NCBI RefSeq assembly: GCF_000524195.1
Contig: NW_020170415.1
Location: 672,116 to 736,115 of the forward strand
Origin: Echinococcus granulosus
Taxonomy: Eukaryota; Platyhelminthes; Cestoda; Cyclophyllidea; Taeniidae
DNA: 64,000 nt
Direction of reading: 5' to 3'
The notes under the pieces were generated by a model. It ran no database searches and was not told where the DNA came from. It was given only the letters and a program-made list of their open reading frames with translations. This document shows, piece after piece, positions 25,421 to 37,790 of the stretch. Both the position numbers and the translations under genes were made by a program. Position 1 is the stretch's first letter; the number at the start of each line of letters is the position of its first letter.

Positions 25421-26124
25421 TTACATAAGGCTTCATCGCTTTTTGGCGTCGTACTTGACGGTCACCTTGGTCAGCGTTCCTCATAGACCATTAAAACGTA
25501 GCCGACGCACCAGTCATTCAATTTACATGCAAGGGAGCAGATATGTGACTGTGGCGTCACTGATCTCTGTAGATTTCGTCCTGTTTGCGAAATGCATTGG
25601 AGGGGAGGGGTGAATTTGCAGTCTTTCTTTTTTTGTCCACCGCTCATCATAAAAATACTGGTCTAAAAGCAGTCATTAAATGGAGGGCGGTGTTTAAGAC
25701 CATTTCATGGGGCCATGGTTTCACTTCTCCTTTACTTTACGACTTTAATTTTAATTCAATGCTGACTAGCCAAACTTATCTGGTTTCTATTAGGCTAGTA
25801 ATAAGGTGGAGAAGGTACTGCGAGTTTGCATAATTGATGTTTGCATACAGGTACAGTAGACAGCTCTGGAAGGCACTTTCTTAGACGGCTCAGGGCTACA
25901 GTTAGTGCTCTTTTAGTTGTTGACAGCATTCCTGAAGAAAGTGGGATTGAGGAGGTTGCCAAAAGCGGAGGTCACCTGTTCTCCTCCTGTCAGGGATCCT
26001 CATTGATTCTCCCATCCGTGGCAAGTGCCCTTCTTTCGTCACGTTAAGACTTGGCAGCCAGGAGTGAAAATCAGGAGAGCTGTCGGTTATGATCGGCTTC
26101 GCTTTCCTCTGCTGCCAATGTAGC

Positions 26125-26310
26125 ACCCAAGGACTTACCCGAAGGCGAAAAAAGGGATAATACAAGGACAGAATATGTACTTCAGGCGCATAGAGGGGTT
26201 GTGAGGGAGGTACTGACATAGCTCAGAGGCCATGCCACCCACTGGAAGCACAAAATTTGAGCCCTGATTACCCGCCTAATCAAAATGAAGAGTTTAACAA
26301 AAGCTCGAAG
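26125..26310 (-). repeat. Dispersed short repeat, family copy 7
   Basis: Minus-strand copy: TTTTGTTAAACTCTTCATTTTG, CAGGGCTCAAATTTTGTGC, GTGGGTGGCATGGCCTC, GTACATATTCTGTCC, TTGTATTATCCC and TTCGCCTTCGGGTAAG. Together with the copy at 33.4 kb it gives the clearest full-length short form, about 190-200 bp. Confidence 0.8.
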
Positions 26311-29300
26311 TGTTACATGTACACTAACGGATGAACAGGGCGTGCACAGCCCTATCTATTGCAATTTTTCATGAAGGAAACATTTTTTCAAGTTCTCGTA
26401 GGATCTTTTCTGGCAACACTCACTTTTTGGTCAAAATCTGCATTTGATGAAAAACGCCTTCCACTAGTGCTGCGCTCTATTTCCTGTGAAATCCTCTGAA
26501 ACTTTGGAAAAGGCATTGCTTTGACAAAAAGTTCGGTGTAAGAATCTTGCTGTCAAGAATATGCTGTTGTGGTTCAATTATTTTTATTAAAGGGAAGTAT
26601 TTAGGAAATGAGTCAAGTCACTTCGTGGTCGTATCATAATTTTCTATTTTATTCACTGAAAATATTTGCCACAGAGAATCCTTTGATATACTGCAATGCC
26701 TACTACCAGTCAGAAATTCTAGCATATTTTTATTCGCCCGATTACCAGAATTGTAATACTTTACTTTAAATGGTTTCACGACACAAAAGAGCTTCCTAGC
26801 TGTCGCCAAGATATGCCACTTTGGAAGCGGTTCCTTTGCCAATCTTTAGAAGGGCTGAAGATCCAGCATGATCAGTGCCATTCCAAGGTTTAGTATCACC
26901 AGTACAAAGGTAGAATAGAGCCGGGCTCAAAAATGGCACCTGCTGGATCATAATACCAACACATTAAAGTAAATATGCCATTTTTAAAAAATTATTCTAG
27001 TAATTTCCGCCTTGGCTCGTCTGCCTTTTCAACGTAACGAGGAGATTCGAACTGAAGCTACTAATATCATAATCCCCAACACACGGTTTGCAATAGTGAC
27101 AATTAAATGAGAACCTCCTAGTTTCTATAATATTGGTTGCTTGTTTAGGAACAGTAATCTATCTTGCAGGTAAGCTCCCTTTAGTTCTCTCCTTTTCGTA
27201 GTGAGAACACATTAATATCTATTAATTTAGGTTTCTTGTGACATAAGTAGGTTTCCAGATAATCATAAAAGAAATAAAGGAGAATTTTATTGCAATCAAA
27301 TCAAATTTTACTTCACTAGCGCTCATTTATTTTATTTGCAGCGAAAAAGGTGAGTACGGTTTTGATGATCCTTCTAATATGCCTTTACGCAGATTGACTT
27401 TTCAGCATCAGATACCTTTCCATTGCGATGATCTTGCAGGATCAAGATTGCTATTGCCTTTTTGTGCGGATTTATAAACGCTACGTCGGAGTTTTCCTCT
27501 AGGGCGGATGAATCTGGCAGCAGTGATGTACAGAAGACCTGAGCAACCGGTGATATAAGGTCACAAACAAGTGGGCCGAAGTGAGGGAGTGTGAAAAGGC
27601 AAGACAAATGATGTACTACCACATGAGTAATAGGAGCCCACCCTTTTATCAAAGTGGCTTTACCAGTTTTCTAATGCACCAGGTCGCAGAAAGGCAAAAA
27701 GATAATATCTTTTACCGTAAGCTATGACAGGCCGTGCGTAAACCACTTCGAGCGTGCCATCCAGTTGTTTCACTTAAACCAACCGACTGTGAAAGGCCGA
27801 AGTGACTATAGGGCGTTTCAAACACTTCTCTTAAAAAATTGAGGATTTTTGTCACTTTACATTGCCTTTAAAAGTGATGACATTGTTTGTTTTTGGCGAA
27901 ATTGACCGCTTTCTCCATTTGACTTCGCATCATCCTCTTCGAAGTAAAGGCACTTCCCAACTTTTTCCATACCTCAGGGGGAGGTAGGATTCTCTCACAG
28001 CTTTATATGTGGTGCTAATAAAAAAAATTCGCAGATATCATAGAGCAGATGGAATGACTTGTCTTTTGCATTAGAAATTAATATGTGGTTTGAAACTAGC
28101 CATTTGAAAGGGGTAAGCAATGGACAAAACTGTGAGCATCGAGAAAAGTAAATCAGCAAAACCGGATAAATAAATATTCTGGTGGGAAAACATTCTATTC
28201 CTCAAAATAGTCAATTACATAACTATTATGACTATAGCAGTGTTTAAGGCTGAACAGTTGATGGTTGAAAATTTCAGGTCATTTTTGCTACAGTGATCAA
28301 TTCATACAATTCACTAAAACAATGTGTTCAGGGAATAAGTGATTCCGGAGGCCTCAATCAACGAAAACCAGCAAAGCAATGTGCTTGTTATCACAACAAT
28401 CGTAAAATAAATAATTCAAAATGTGTCTGGATCCCTCCAAGTCCAACAAAACGGGCCACATCAAAAAACCACAAAACCCTCCAATTAAATTATTCAGATC
28501 GCGCGATATGATGCCTAAAGCGAGGTAGGCTTTAAAGAGTCAGTTGGAACATCTACAAATTTGTCAGTGTAAAACTGACACAATTTCCCAATCGGATAGA
28601 AGAATCGTGGTTTATTTAAACCCGGAACTAACAAGCTCTTTTGTGTTTTGAATCAGTCAAGTGACGACCATTGTTACAAACCATAATTGATTCTTTTTGT
28701 TGAGCTTCGAAACGGAATCTTCGGATCATATACACGTTTTTAACATCCTCCAATAGAACTAAATCTCCTGTTGTTAACGATAGAAATATCATGGAAATAC
28801 TTTTGTTACCAAAGTTTGGATAATTTCGGAATGGTCATCCACCATAGCTTTAAGGATTCGAGGGAAGATGGCCGGATTCTACAACAACTGTATTACCTCC
28901 TGCATCTTCTTCCCTAGCTCTTCCGTTGTTACTAGTTTGAATTGCTATCTTTAGGGTGCCGTTGAAAGGGTTGCCCATTATAGCAGAAAGAAGAAGACTT
29001 ACGTACGCAGACCCTTCATTTTCCCCAGTTTGGTTGCCATCTTGACATCATTGCCTTTCGGCCATCCTTATAGCCTTTCAGACATTCTGTACTTAAATTT
29101 GGAGTTGCTATGTCCTCAGGGGTCATTTAAGGCAGCATATAGGTGGCAGAAACAAAGAAATTTGACAAATAAAATACAACTCAACTCAACGTAATATAGG
29201 ATAGGCGACGAAATCCTCGGAGTTTTGAAACAGCTGGATTGATAAAAGTCTGCCCACTTATGACAGCATTCTGACCCCAAAAACGAGGTAAAATGCTACT

Positions 29301-30729
29301 TAAGCAAATTCAAAACCTTTCCAACATAGATCCTTACTGCTATGGCGAGTATACATTGCTGTCTACCCCTAATGTCGACTTTTCTACCAAAAGCGGCAGG
29401 TATATGGGACGATCTTAATCTATATGGGCAATCAAAATCAGACAGTATTTCTGATGCATCCTTCCTTTCAAGAGACTTGATTTTGGCAGATGACAACCAG
29501 GTTCACAGTATGTCTTACCAGTAGAGAAATAGGTAGTCTATTTCCCTTGTTGTAGATTCATTCCATCTCCTTCATCCTTGCTTTAACAAGAAGTCTCAGA
29601 AAGGTCGAGGGAGAAGATGGACCTCATTAAAATGGAGCCGTGCAGATAAACTGTATTTCTTCTAGCGAAATATCTAACTACGTGAGGTCTCGGTCTCTAT
29701 TTTGGTGCCGTATTGTCCCACTTCCAGCCCCATGGCCTCCCAGTCATTCCTCATTTATGGTGATGCACTTCAATGCATCTTTGGCGAGATTTCGGGATGC
29801 TGTTAGGGCTTTTATTAGATGGCTTAGGTACAGCCAATCTGATGGCAGTTTTATTAAAGTCTTTTAACCCTTATTGCGAAGATGCGTGGGCTGATACTAC
29901 CATGGCAACGTTTTTTATCATGCTTGATTCCATTAATTGAAATGTCCCAAGATAACCGACTCCCACATAAAAAGCCCCATTCATTGGTACTTTAAAACTT
30001 CAATTTGTTGGAATTCGCAAGACTGAGCGTTTTATTTACTGAGGTTTATGGTCCGGTCTTTGTTGATTTCGTTGCCACATCTCCTCATTTCATACGTCTA
30101 TTTCTACGTAAATACCAAAATACTAAAATTTGCTCAACTGAAAAATGGGCTCGGGTATTTAAACAAGTACGCCGGTACTTTAATTCCTCAAGGTATTTGT
30201 ATACCTTTTCAAAAAGCAGGAGATTATTTCTCTCCGCTCCATAGGATTGTGTTCCTTGAATATACTGAGGTGGCAAAATAAAAGCAGCACCTTTGGATTC
30301 GAAAATGAGGAGGAGAAGAGGATGGCATTATTCCAAACACCTGTAAAGCAGACTAAAGAACTGTTGTACCCGTACTACCAGAGATAGTCTTTTTCAATGC
30401 CTAAAACAAACATACTACAGCATTACAAAATGGAACAAAGGTCCCTTCCAAGTTGTAAAATGTGAAATTTTAGAATCCTTGAATAATTCGGAGAAAACTG
30501 ATTGAGCAGCAGTAAAAGGGTGGTTTAGATGTTGGTTTTCCCCTAGGCTTAAATACTTTTCCATCAGTAGTATATGGGGAGCACGAAATGACACATATTG
30601 GTGTGGAATCGTGCTTCTATTCTGGAAACCGTCTTCTCCTGATACTATCTTAATGGGTGTTTTTTTAATATTTTATCGTGCAAACTTTGTGCAGTTCAGT
30701 GTATGCATTCATTTTGAATGACTTTTTGT
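26311..30729. other. Gene-free stretch
   Basis: No supported gene. Several 60-90 codon open frames occur without matching splice sites or family features. At about 29168-29190 a short AACTC tandem motif follows AATAAAATAC, which could be the eroded 3' tail of a non-LTR element; this is speculative. No RNA gene was recognised. Confidence 0.4.
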
Positions 30730-31050
30730 TATAACTACCTCGAGCACTTAAGGCTCCGCCATTGTACTTTTTGCTGGGCGGCATGGCCTTTAGACCGTGC
30801 CAGTAAATCCAACCATTCTGCACGCGGGCAACTCACCCTCTGCTTCAGCATTACGTCTTTTTTCTTCCTCAGGGAAGTCTCGGGGTGAGTAACCCACCCT
30901 AAAGGACAACAATCCTGATTTATATTACTTAATGCGGATAAAGGAATTTGTGACTACACCCAACAGAGAGATTGAATTTGACGCCTAACTTCGTCGACTC
31001 TAGTATTATACCTTCTTTCGTCTTCAAAGAATGTTTAGGGAGCAACACAA
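30730..31050 (+). repeat. Dispersed repeat, family copy 8 (long form)
   Basis: Plus-strand copy with CGAGCACTTAAGGCTCCGCC, GCTGGGCGGCATGGCC and TTCCTCAGGGAAGTCTCGGGG, then the long-form block (CCTAAAGGACAAC, TGCGGATAAAGGAATTTGTG, GAGATTGAATTTGACGCCTA) and the shared end CTAGTATTATACC and TTCGTCTTCAAAGAATG. Its internal block matches the copy at 22.8 kb. Confidence 0.8.
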
Positions 31051-31599
31051 ACACAGATAGCGAATAGGCACGCCGGCATATTGCTAACTCCTTATAAATT
31101 TAATTAGTTAGGGGAATTCAACTAGTCCTTTCGAAGTGTTTTTGCCTCGCAAGATACCCGTAACAATCGTTTGGTATGACTACCATATGCAGGGAATTAG
31201 CGGTGAGACTTATGTTATGTTAATGAGATGTACCGCTCAATGAAACATTCATTTTCAAGAGACTCTGGGTTCACGCTCCCTTTATCATTTTATTTGGATC
31301 TCTTAGGAGAATGAGCGACGAAGACAGCTAGAAAATCAAGACCTAGTTTATGGACGTGATCAATGACCTTTTGGAACTCATGAATAACACATGAAGAAGA
31401 CGGCTAAGCGGAGGGAGAGAATAACAGCGGCTTTAATCAACAGTCTATTGCTGTGTTCTTGTGAATGCGCATTTACCAGCATCCGTGCTCAGAGAAGGAT
31501 TAATTGATATCATTTTACCCATCAAAGTATTCTACTTGCATAAAACTTATGAACATGCTCAGGCAATAGGGTGAGGTGATGGTTAGCTGAAAGAGCCAT

Positions 31600-31760
31600 T
31601 CCTAAAGTCGGAAGAAGCCTTAAGACTAGGACTACAAAAGGGCTGAGATGCTATTGGCATGGTCTAGAGTCCAAACAGCACAGCAAAAGTAGAATCATAG
31701 AGCCTTCAGTGGCCTTGAAACCAGAATAATGGGTTAAACAAACAATCAAGGCCTTACATT
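31600..31760 (-). repeat. Dispersed short repeat, family copy 9
   Basis: Minus-strand copy starting TTTGTTTAACCCATTATTC, followed by GGCCACTGAAGGCTC, TTTGCTGTGCTGTTTGG, CTCTAGACCATGCCAATAG and TCAGCCCTTTTG. It is diverged, and the 3' part is degraded. Confidence 0.7.
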
Positions 31761-33439
31761 TAGACTCGAGTTCATTGCAAGTGTATGTGTAGCACCCACC
31801 ATCCAATTAATCTAATACCCTTGAAATGGATTGGGTCACGGAAGGCTTGCATGGTGTCTTCCTCTGGTGTTCATGGTGCTTTTTTCTGCTATCTGCAGCT
31901 TAGGCACTTAATCACTAGGTAAAAAAGGATGCAGTGCATTTTGACCATTAATGGGAACAAGCAATATACTTCCTGTTTTATTCGGCTTGGAATGTCGTAC
32001 ACCAGCATGAAAATCTAGATTTATCCAGTGCGTTATTTCAATGCAGAGTCATCAACATCTGCAGGACCTTGCGGTCTTATGAAGATATAATTATGATAAA
32101 CGGATTTTACTTTTTAAACTAGTCAAAAAACAAGCAACTTCGACTATCTGTCTGAGCCATTGTATCGTTTGTTTCGATGGATTCTACAAAAGATAGGATG
32201 TTGATACACTAACCGTATTGCCACTGAAGCTTTGAAGGGCACTTGGGAATTAATCGGACTTGTAAATACTGTAAAGGAAGGTTTCTGATACCACCAACTT
32301 GCGGAAATAAAATGACCACAAACACTTGGTTACAAATAAGCGACTAGGTGAGGTATTGTGCAAAACCGGTGGAGCTAATAGACTGGGATTGTGGAACAAG
32401 TTTTGGTTGAGATAATGTGCTGCCAATTCATTAAAAGACCCAAAAACTAAGCTCTACAAACATAAACATGGCAGAAAAAACCTTAGTTTTGCAGGTAAAT
32501 AAAAAAACTCGTTTTTGTTCTAATAATTCGGTCATCCATTAAGTGTGCCACATCGCGTGGAGTGAGAGTCCATTTTTTATTCGGTCGGTTTCTTAGCATA
32601 GGTATTAAAACTATACAAAAACATGGGTTTTCATAAGGAAGTCCAGCGATAACTTTTACCTGCAGTCTTATGAATATACACTTTTCATGTTGTGGTTATA
32701 GTCAGGTAAACAGAGTGAAGTTTATAATAAAATCAGACGAAAATTCAACTAAATTTTGTAGGTGCATATAGCAAAATCTTTTATGCATTTTTTTACTAGA
32801 AGCTTTTCTTCCTTTTGTGAGGAATTGCCATGTCAAATGCATGTGACGTCCTACATTTCTTATCAGGGCTTGGAGTAGTAGACATGTGATAAGTCCTCCT
32901 GTAAGCTTGGCATGATTCGTTACAGCAAATCTCCTCGTTACCAGATCAGTTGAGCTTAAAACAATAAAATAGACAATTGATATTATGTCTTTTAAGCTGA
33001 CTAGGCGACGATTAAATTGGTGGGTTTTAAAGTGCATATGCTGATGCCATAATGGAGGAGCAAGGCGCCTCGACTGTGGTATTCAACGTTCTTCTAAGTG
33101 CACCACAGAGCACGCATTAAAATTTGGACTGTCCGAATATCTCCTTAACTCCTGTTATGGGTAAAGAAGTGATTAGACTGGCAGTGACCAATATGTGTAA
33201 AGATTAAAAAGAACGTTTTGCAGATCTACGAAAACTCCTTGTGCGTGAATGAAATTAAGTCCCCATTCTCCATTTCAGCCTCCTAAGTTGGTTTTCAGAT
33301 GCTGCTATTAGTAATAAGCAGCATTTCATACAGTCAACTAACTTTTTAGTGTTCAGGGAATTTATTTCACTTTTTTCTGTCCATTCCCATTATATCCAAA
33401 AAGATTTCAATCAAAGATCACACATTCCGTAAAAAGCTG

Positions 33440-33640
33440 ATTGTTTAAATATTTCTTTTGGTCACGGGAGCACTCAGGGCTCGGCCATTGCACCTCCACC
33501 GAGTGGCCAGGTCTCCGAGCCACGCCATTAGCTCCCTCTCTAGCTCTACCTTACGTCGTTGATACATATTCTGCTCAAGTATTATACCCTCTTTCATCTT
33601 CATGGAAGTCCTCCGGCGCTACACATCCATTACCTTTTAG
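33440..33640 (+). repeat. Dispersed short repeat, family copy 10 (best reference copy)
   Basis: Plus-strand copy from GATTGTTTAAATATTTC through GGGAGCACTCAGGGCTCGGC, GAGTGGCCAGGTCTCCGAGC, CACGCCATTAGC, ATACATATTCTGCTC, AAGTATTATACCCTC and TTCATCTTCATGGAAGTCC to GCGCTACACATCC. This and the copy at 26.1 kb define the short-form consensus. A 96-codon plus-strand frame over it is a by-product of the repeat. Confidence 0.85.
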
Positions 33641-34742
33641 TGACAAGGTCTTGGGAATTGTCGCATTATTGTTTCTAGTATTTGAAACGGCACAATTTGC
33701 TTTCGAGTCACGTAATAGAAGCACATTTTGAATTAAGCTTTAATCAGATTTTTCTTCGCTCTGCAACCACCAAAATAATGGCTAAATAGAATTGTGCTAC
33801 TTTTCTGCCGGGAATTTCATCTGCTAATTGTATTTGTGCTGATTTTCATATGCCACCTTAATCATTTGAATTTCATTTTAAGGTATTGAGTATCCAAGTC
33901 CCTCCCCTCTGTTTCCATTTTACAAATATGCAAATTAAATTCCTATAAAGTTTTAGTAGTCTAATTCTCCTCTGATTGTACTGTGATATTCCAATTAGTT
34001 TGGATTGTTTGTTTTTCTTTGCAAACTTAATTTTGTCAGTTTATTTTAGCAGCTTAAAGTTATTTTCCTAAAATACTAATTTACTTTAAAACGTGGTATA
34101 AGTTGTTTCAGCGCTCCCAGGTTTCCTGAAGGTTACAGTTGGGCATGACAACGTAGAAGGATGTTTCTCTACTAGCGTGCGGATGGGCTGAGGGACTATG
34201 AATGTGGCCAAATGTCCACCCCACCAAGGCTGTTGGCACAACTCACGGAAATTGAAGAGCACAAGTGTAAAACTAGACTTTGGACATTTGTGTACTGATA
34301 GTAGACTCCCATTTAAGGGAAGCTTGTGACTTGATTGTGAACTCGGCCTTGACCTCTAAATACCCTTTGTTTATTCATCCACCTTAAGGCCAAATTTTGC
34401 CTGTCTATACAGCACCCATGAGTCGTTATCATCTCCGCCATCTTAAAATTCGCGTTTTGCGGTTTCTCACACCAGTCAGTGCTTTGTTTGTCTGTTCTAA
34501 CGTCAGTTTTGGAGCATCAATTCTTTACTTTAATCTTTTATGTAGCCCTAGATATCAATAGAGCTGTTAAAACGCCTTTACAATATTTCTCCAAAACTGT
34601 TTGGTGTAACCAGAGGTTTCGAAAATCCCTATTCACCCGCTTGAGAATCCTTAAGCTTACCTATTTTGGACTTGAGACTAATCAAATTGCTGTCTGCAGC
34701 ACCGTTCGACTAGCGTATACCTAATTTGTTGAATTTTTTAAC
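33641..34742. other. Gene-free stretch
   Basis: AT-rich sequence between a repeat copy and a GC-richer open frame. An 81-codon plus-strand frame ends just before 34743 but shows no family features. Nothing else was recognised. Confidence 0.4.
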
Positions 34743-35075
34743 ATGGAAGAATGCTTGGAAGAGGGGGATGGTGTTGTTTATAAGCCGAAAACTTCTACTG
34801 CTCATCCTCTGCCCTCCTCCTCCTCTCTTCTTCCCTCAATTATGATTTTAGCCTCCGTAGGGCCTTCTACTGCGTTGTTGAGTATATCTACACAAGCAAA
34901 TAAGGAGGTTTTTAATTCAACGGTTTACGCGGCGAAGTCACTCACTGCAGAAAATTGCGGCCCAACTGCCGACGCACATATAGTGCGGCATTTCGGCCCG
35001 ACCCCGTTTACCAAGGTGACAGACCAGAATTCTTCAGCGCGGTGCGCGGTGGGCTGTGAACCGAGTCTCTCCTGA
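34743..35075 (+). CDS. Hypothetical single-exon protein, 110 residues
   Basis: ATG-to-stop frame in sequence clearly less AT-rich than its surroundings. The product would start with an acidic segment (EECLEEGDG), followed by a Ser/Pro-rich stretch and a mixed C-terminal half with four cysteines. It has no signal peptide and no domain I know. It ends about 400 bp before the 3' end of the minus-strand PLCXD gene, so the two would be convergent. It may be a real small or lineage-specific gene, one exon of a larger gene, or chance. Confidence 0.25.
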   Translation: MEECLEEGDGVVYKPKTSTAHPLPSSSSLLPSIMILASVGPSTALLSISTQANKEVFNSTVYAAKSLTAENCGPTADAHIVRHFGPTPFTKVTDQNSSARCAVGCEPSLS

Positions 35076-35473
35076 ACAAATGGGAAGAGCCTCTTCTTCT
35101 AAAAGAAGAGGAGCTTTTCTCTCCTTTTGCCTCGTGTACAGATGGCTTAAGTGGTGGATGTTGGGAAGTGCATGGATTTCAATACGGGTCAAGTGAATCA
35201 GTAGAATTAGATTACTTGAGGATTTTTGACGTGGAAAATGGGTTGTTAAGTCTTCCCCAAAACTGGCTAAATGCATTTTAATGGAGGATTATCGTAGGAG
35301 ATATAAATATAAATTCCGCTTAAAGACCCAGCCTCTTGAATTCATCCAGTTCTTGAACATGACCGCTCTAAAAACTGCTTCAGCTCACCCCCGAGTAGAT
35401 CATCAGGAGAGATTGAGATTGAATTAAGGGTGCAATTCAACAAAAAGCTGCATACTCATGCATAACGTGAATT

Positions 35474-37377
35474 TTACCAATTCATGGAAAAGACTTTGCG
35501 AGCAAATCCGGGAAAGCCGAGGACAGAAAAGTCCGTAATGACAATGCCGCGCAGATGTTTCAATCCGTCTAACCACTTTCCCACAACAGTGTTGGCAAGT
35601 CTGGCTAGTTTTTCCAGTCCGCTTGTGAAATTGAAGAGAATGTAGTCCAGGTTTGGGGAGAGGATACCTTGGAAGACGAAAAAGTAGACCGGTCTGCTTT
35701 TCTGCATCCAATCGCTGAAAATGACAGTAAATACATTGATGAACTGCTCGGAAGCATCAGTGTAGATTTACATGCTTAATTCCATAAGGCACACGTTTTG
35801 TGACTATTCACTTCTTCGACAACCACAGATAGGTTGGTAAGCATTGAATTATGCATGAGCTGTGTAGTGAAACCATTTCGGTGCTGGAACCGAGTGCTAG
35901 CAGCTCTCGAAAATCATACCATATGTACTTAACAACTTCGCCTTCATCTATGTTCAGTCCAGAAGGGTCGGACAAACATTTGGCGCAGCATCTTGACGAA
36001 GTGTAGTTGTGAGGAATTTTACCACTAGGTAATCGACAACTTACTGTGGAGATGGAGGAACTGCTTAGACCATGACAACTAGACTTCCAATCCACCAACC
36101 GGTTAAATGAATTATTTTTTATGGTAGGAACACTTCTTTCTTTTTGAAGTTTCATAAAAGTGTCTTTTAACAAATCTCATTCCTGTTTAGCGATCACAGA
36201 GACTTGCAGCACCGGATCAAGCTGTGTTTTCTCACCCTCAATCTAAAGTAATGATTATTCAAATTTTCAAGCCTCTCAAATTCCCTTGGTTCCATAAGGT
36301 GAAATTTTATTGTGGCTGAACAAATTCGGAACAAAAAGACACTAACTTGAAGCTCTTGGAAAGAAAAGTGTGCAACACTTTAGGATTCCTCGTATTAGGC
36401 CACGGTTGCCTAATAGCAGACCTTGGCCACTGCACTGAAATGTCGTCTTCAAGTTCGTCAAAACTCTTCGCATAGCCCAAAATGATGACCTGCTTTTTGA
36501 GTGACCACATTTCAGCCAGAGAAGGGATTTGACTCCCATAAGGCTCCACCATTTCTCCAAGCACCTAGTAACTTAAGTCCAGTGTCTGCAAGTGGGACTT
36601 ACTTTTTTGATCAGGTCCTTGAATATCGACTTTAAAGATTCGTCCAATCCGTAGAAGTGCTGGAAGTCAATTATGGCCACTTCTTTAGGGTGGTGTTTTA
36701 GAAAGCTCTTAATTGTTTCCAACTCCTCGCTGACCCTGTTGGCATACTGCCCGTGGACAAGGAAGAAGCAGGGATAAATATCAATGGAGGAATTCGAGAG
36801 TAAGCCCACGCAGGATTGCCTCTTTATCGCGACTCGCATGTCGAAGTAACGAATTCCTGACTGGAGTTGAGTCGTGAAATTGGTTTTTTGAGTCACAGAC
36901 CACTTGAAGTAGGGTATTTTAAAGAAGAGGCCGAGAACCTTGATTAGGGATTTATAATTCATATCAAGGGAGAGTGGAGAGGATTCCTGAATGCCGTAGC
37001 TCCCCGAATTGTGTGTTCCTAGGGAATAACGACAAAGAGATTAAATGTAGTATTATCTGCTTTGATATTTCTAAATAGGCCATACCAATAAGCGAGACCC
37101 ATTCTGGCCTGATGTGATGACTCCCTCTGTCTTCATGAAAGACTCGGATGCTGAACATTTATATTTAGATTCATTAGGTGACTTTACATCGTGGGAGTCA
37201 GTTGCATTTCTGTCATATAATTGAGGAAATTTCAAATGAAACTAGTTCATGACTTAATCGTAAAAGAGATTATAAGGAGAAGTGGTTTGAGCTGATATTA
37301 CCTTGAAATAAAGGCTTACCGGGTATAGCAATCTGGGAAAGCGGGACGTGAGTAGCCTTCTCGGGCAAGTGAGCCAT
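35474..37377 (-). CDS. PI-PLC X domain-containing protein (PLCXD family)
   Basis: Exons 37377-37320, 37018-36603, 36564-36347 and 35714-35474; phases agree at all junctions, giving 310 residues, close to the usual ~300-320 for animal PLCXD proteins. The X domain fills the protein. The N-terminal block reads IAIPGTHNSGSYG with the first catalytic-type His at residue 22. QSGIRYFDMRV follows at about 72-82, VHGQYA with the second His at 108, and then HPKEVAIIDFQHFYG. The C-terminal exon carries VFQGILSPN and IVITDFSVLG. Family members cleave phosphoinositides or similar lipids and lack the PH, EF-hand and C2 domains of classical PLCs; the substrate here is unknown. The start at 37377 is the first in-frame ATG. 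The frame stays open upstream to about 37455, and the conserved Trp just before this Met suggests an upstream exon could add a short N-terminus. The second intron is only 38 nt. The gene lies head-to-head with ALG3. Confidence 0.92.
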
Positions 37378-37624
37378 CCAATCACTGGCGGGTACTTCAT
37401 CCTGCTTGGGTAAATTGGCCGAGGTTTTCCCACATTTTGAGCAAATTAAGAATCAACGGTACATGTTGGTTGGTTTTCACCAGTTAAAATTAATGAGTCT
37501 GAGTTACATAGACATGAAACTGCTCGTATTTTGGTTGAAAAGATAGAACTAATCTCATTGTTGTACCAAAATTGAGGTGGCTAAATGTTTATGCAACATG
37601 TACCACTTTGTAATACTTTGATTA

Positions 37625-37790
37625 GTTGTTTAACTCATCGTTTTGACTTAAGGCGTAGGTAAGGCTCCTCCTTTGTACTTTGCTGAGCGGCATGGCCTAG
37701 CCCTTTTCGACGTTAGTAATGCATATTCTAACCTATTATTATGACCTCTTTCGTTTTTAGAGAAGTCTAGGGGCACTACAACTTATTAAG
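37625..37790 (+). repeat. Dispersed short repeat, family copy 11
   Basis: Plus-strand copy from TTGTTTAACTCATCGTTTTG through AAGGCTCCTCCTTTGTAC, GCTGAGCGGCATGGCC, TATTATGACCTC and TTTCGTTTTTAGAGAAGTC to GGGGCACTACA. A deletion removes part of the middle. It sits between PLCXD and ALG3. Confidence 0.8.

Noticed and set aside
32702..33037. 111-codon minus-strand open frame
   Set aside because: No recognisable domain, no strong splice sites at its edges, and AT-driven composition.
35808..36173. 121-codon minus-strand frame between PLCXD exons 3 and 4
   Set aside because: Exons 3 and 4 join in phase directly and match the family. Including this frame would add about 120 residues inside the X domain.
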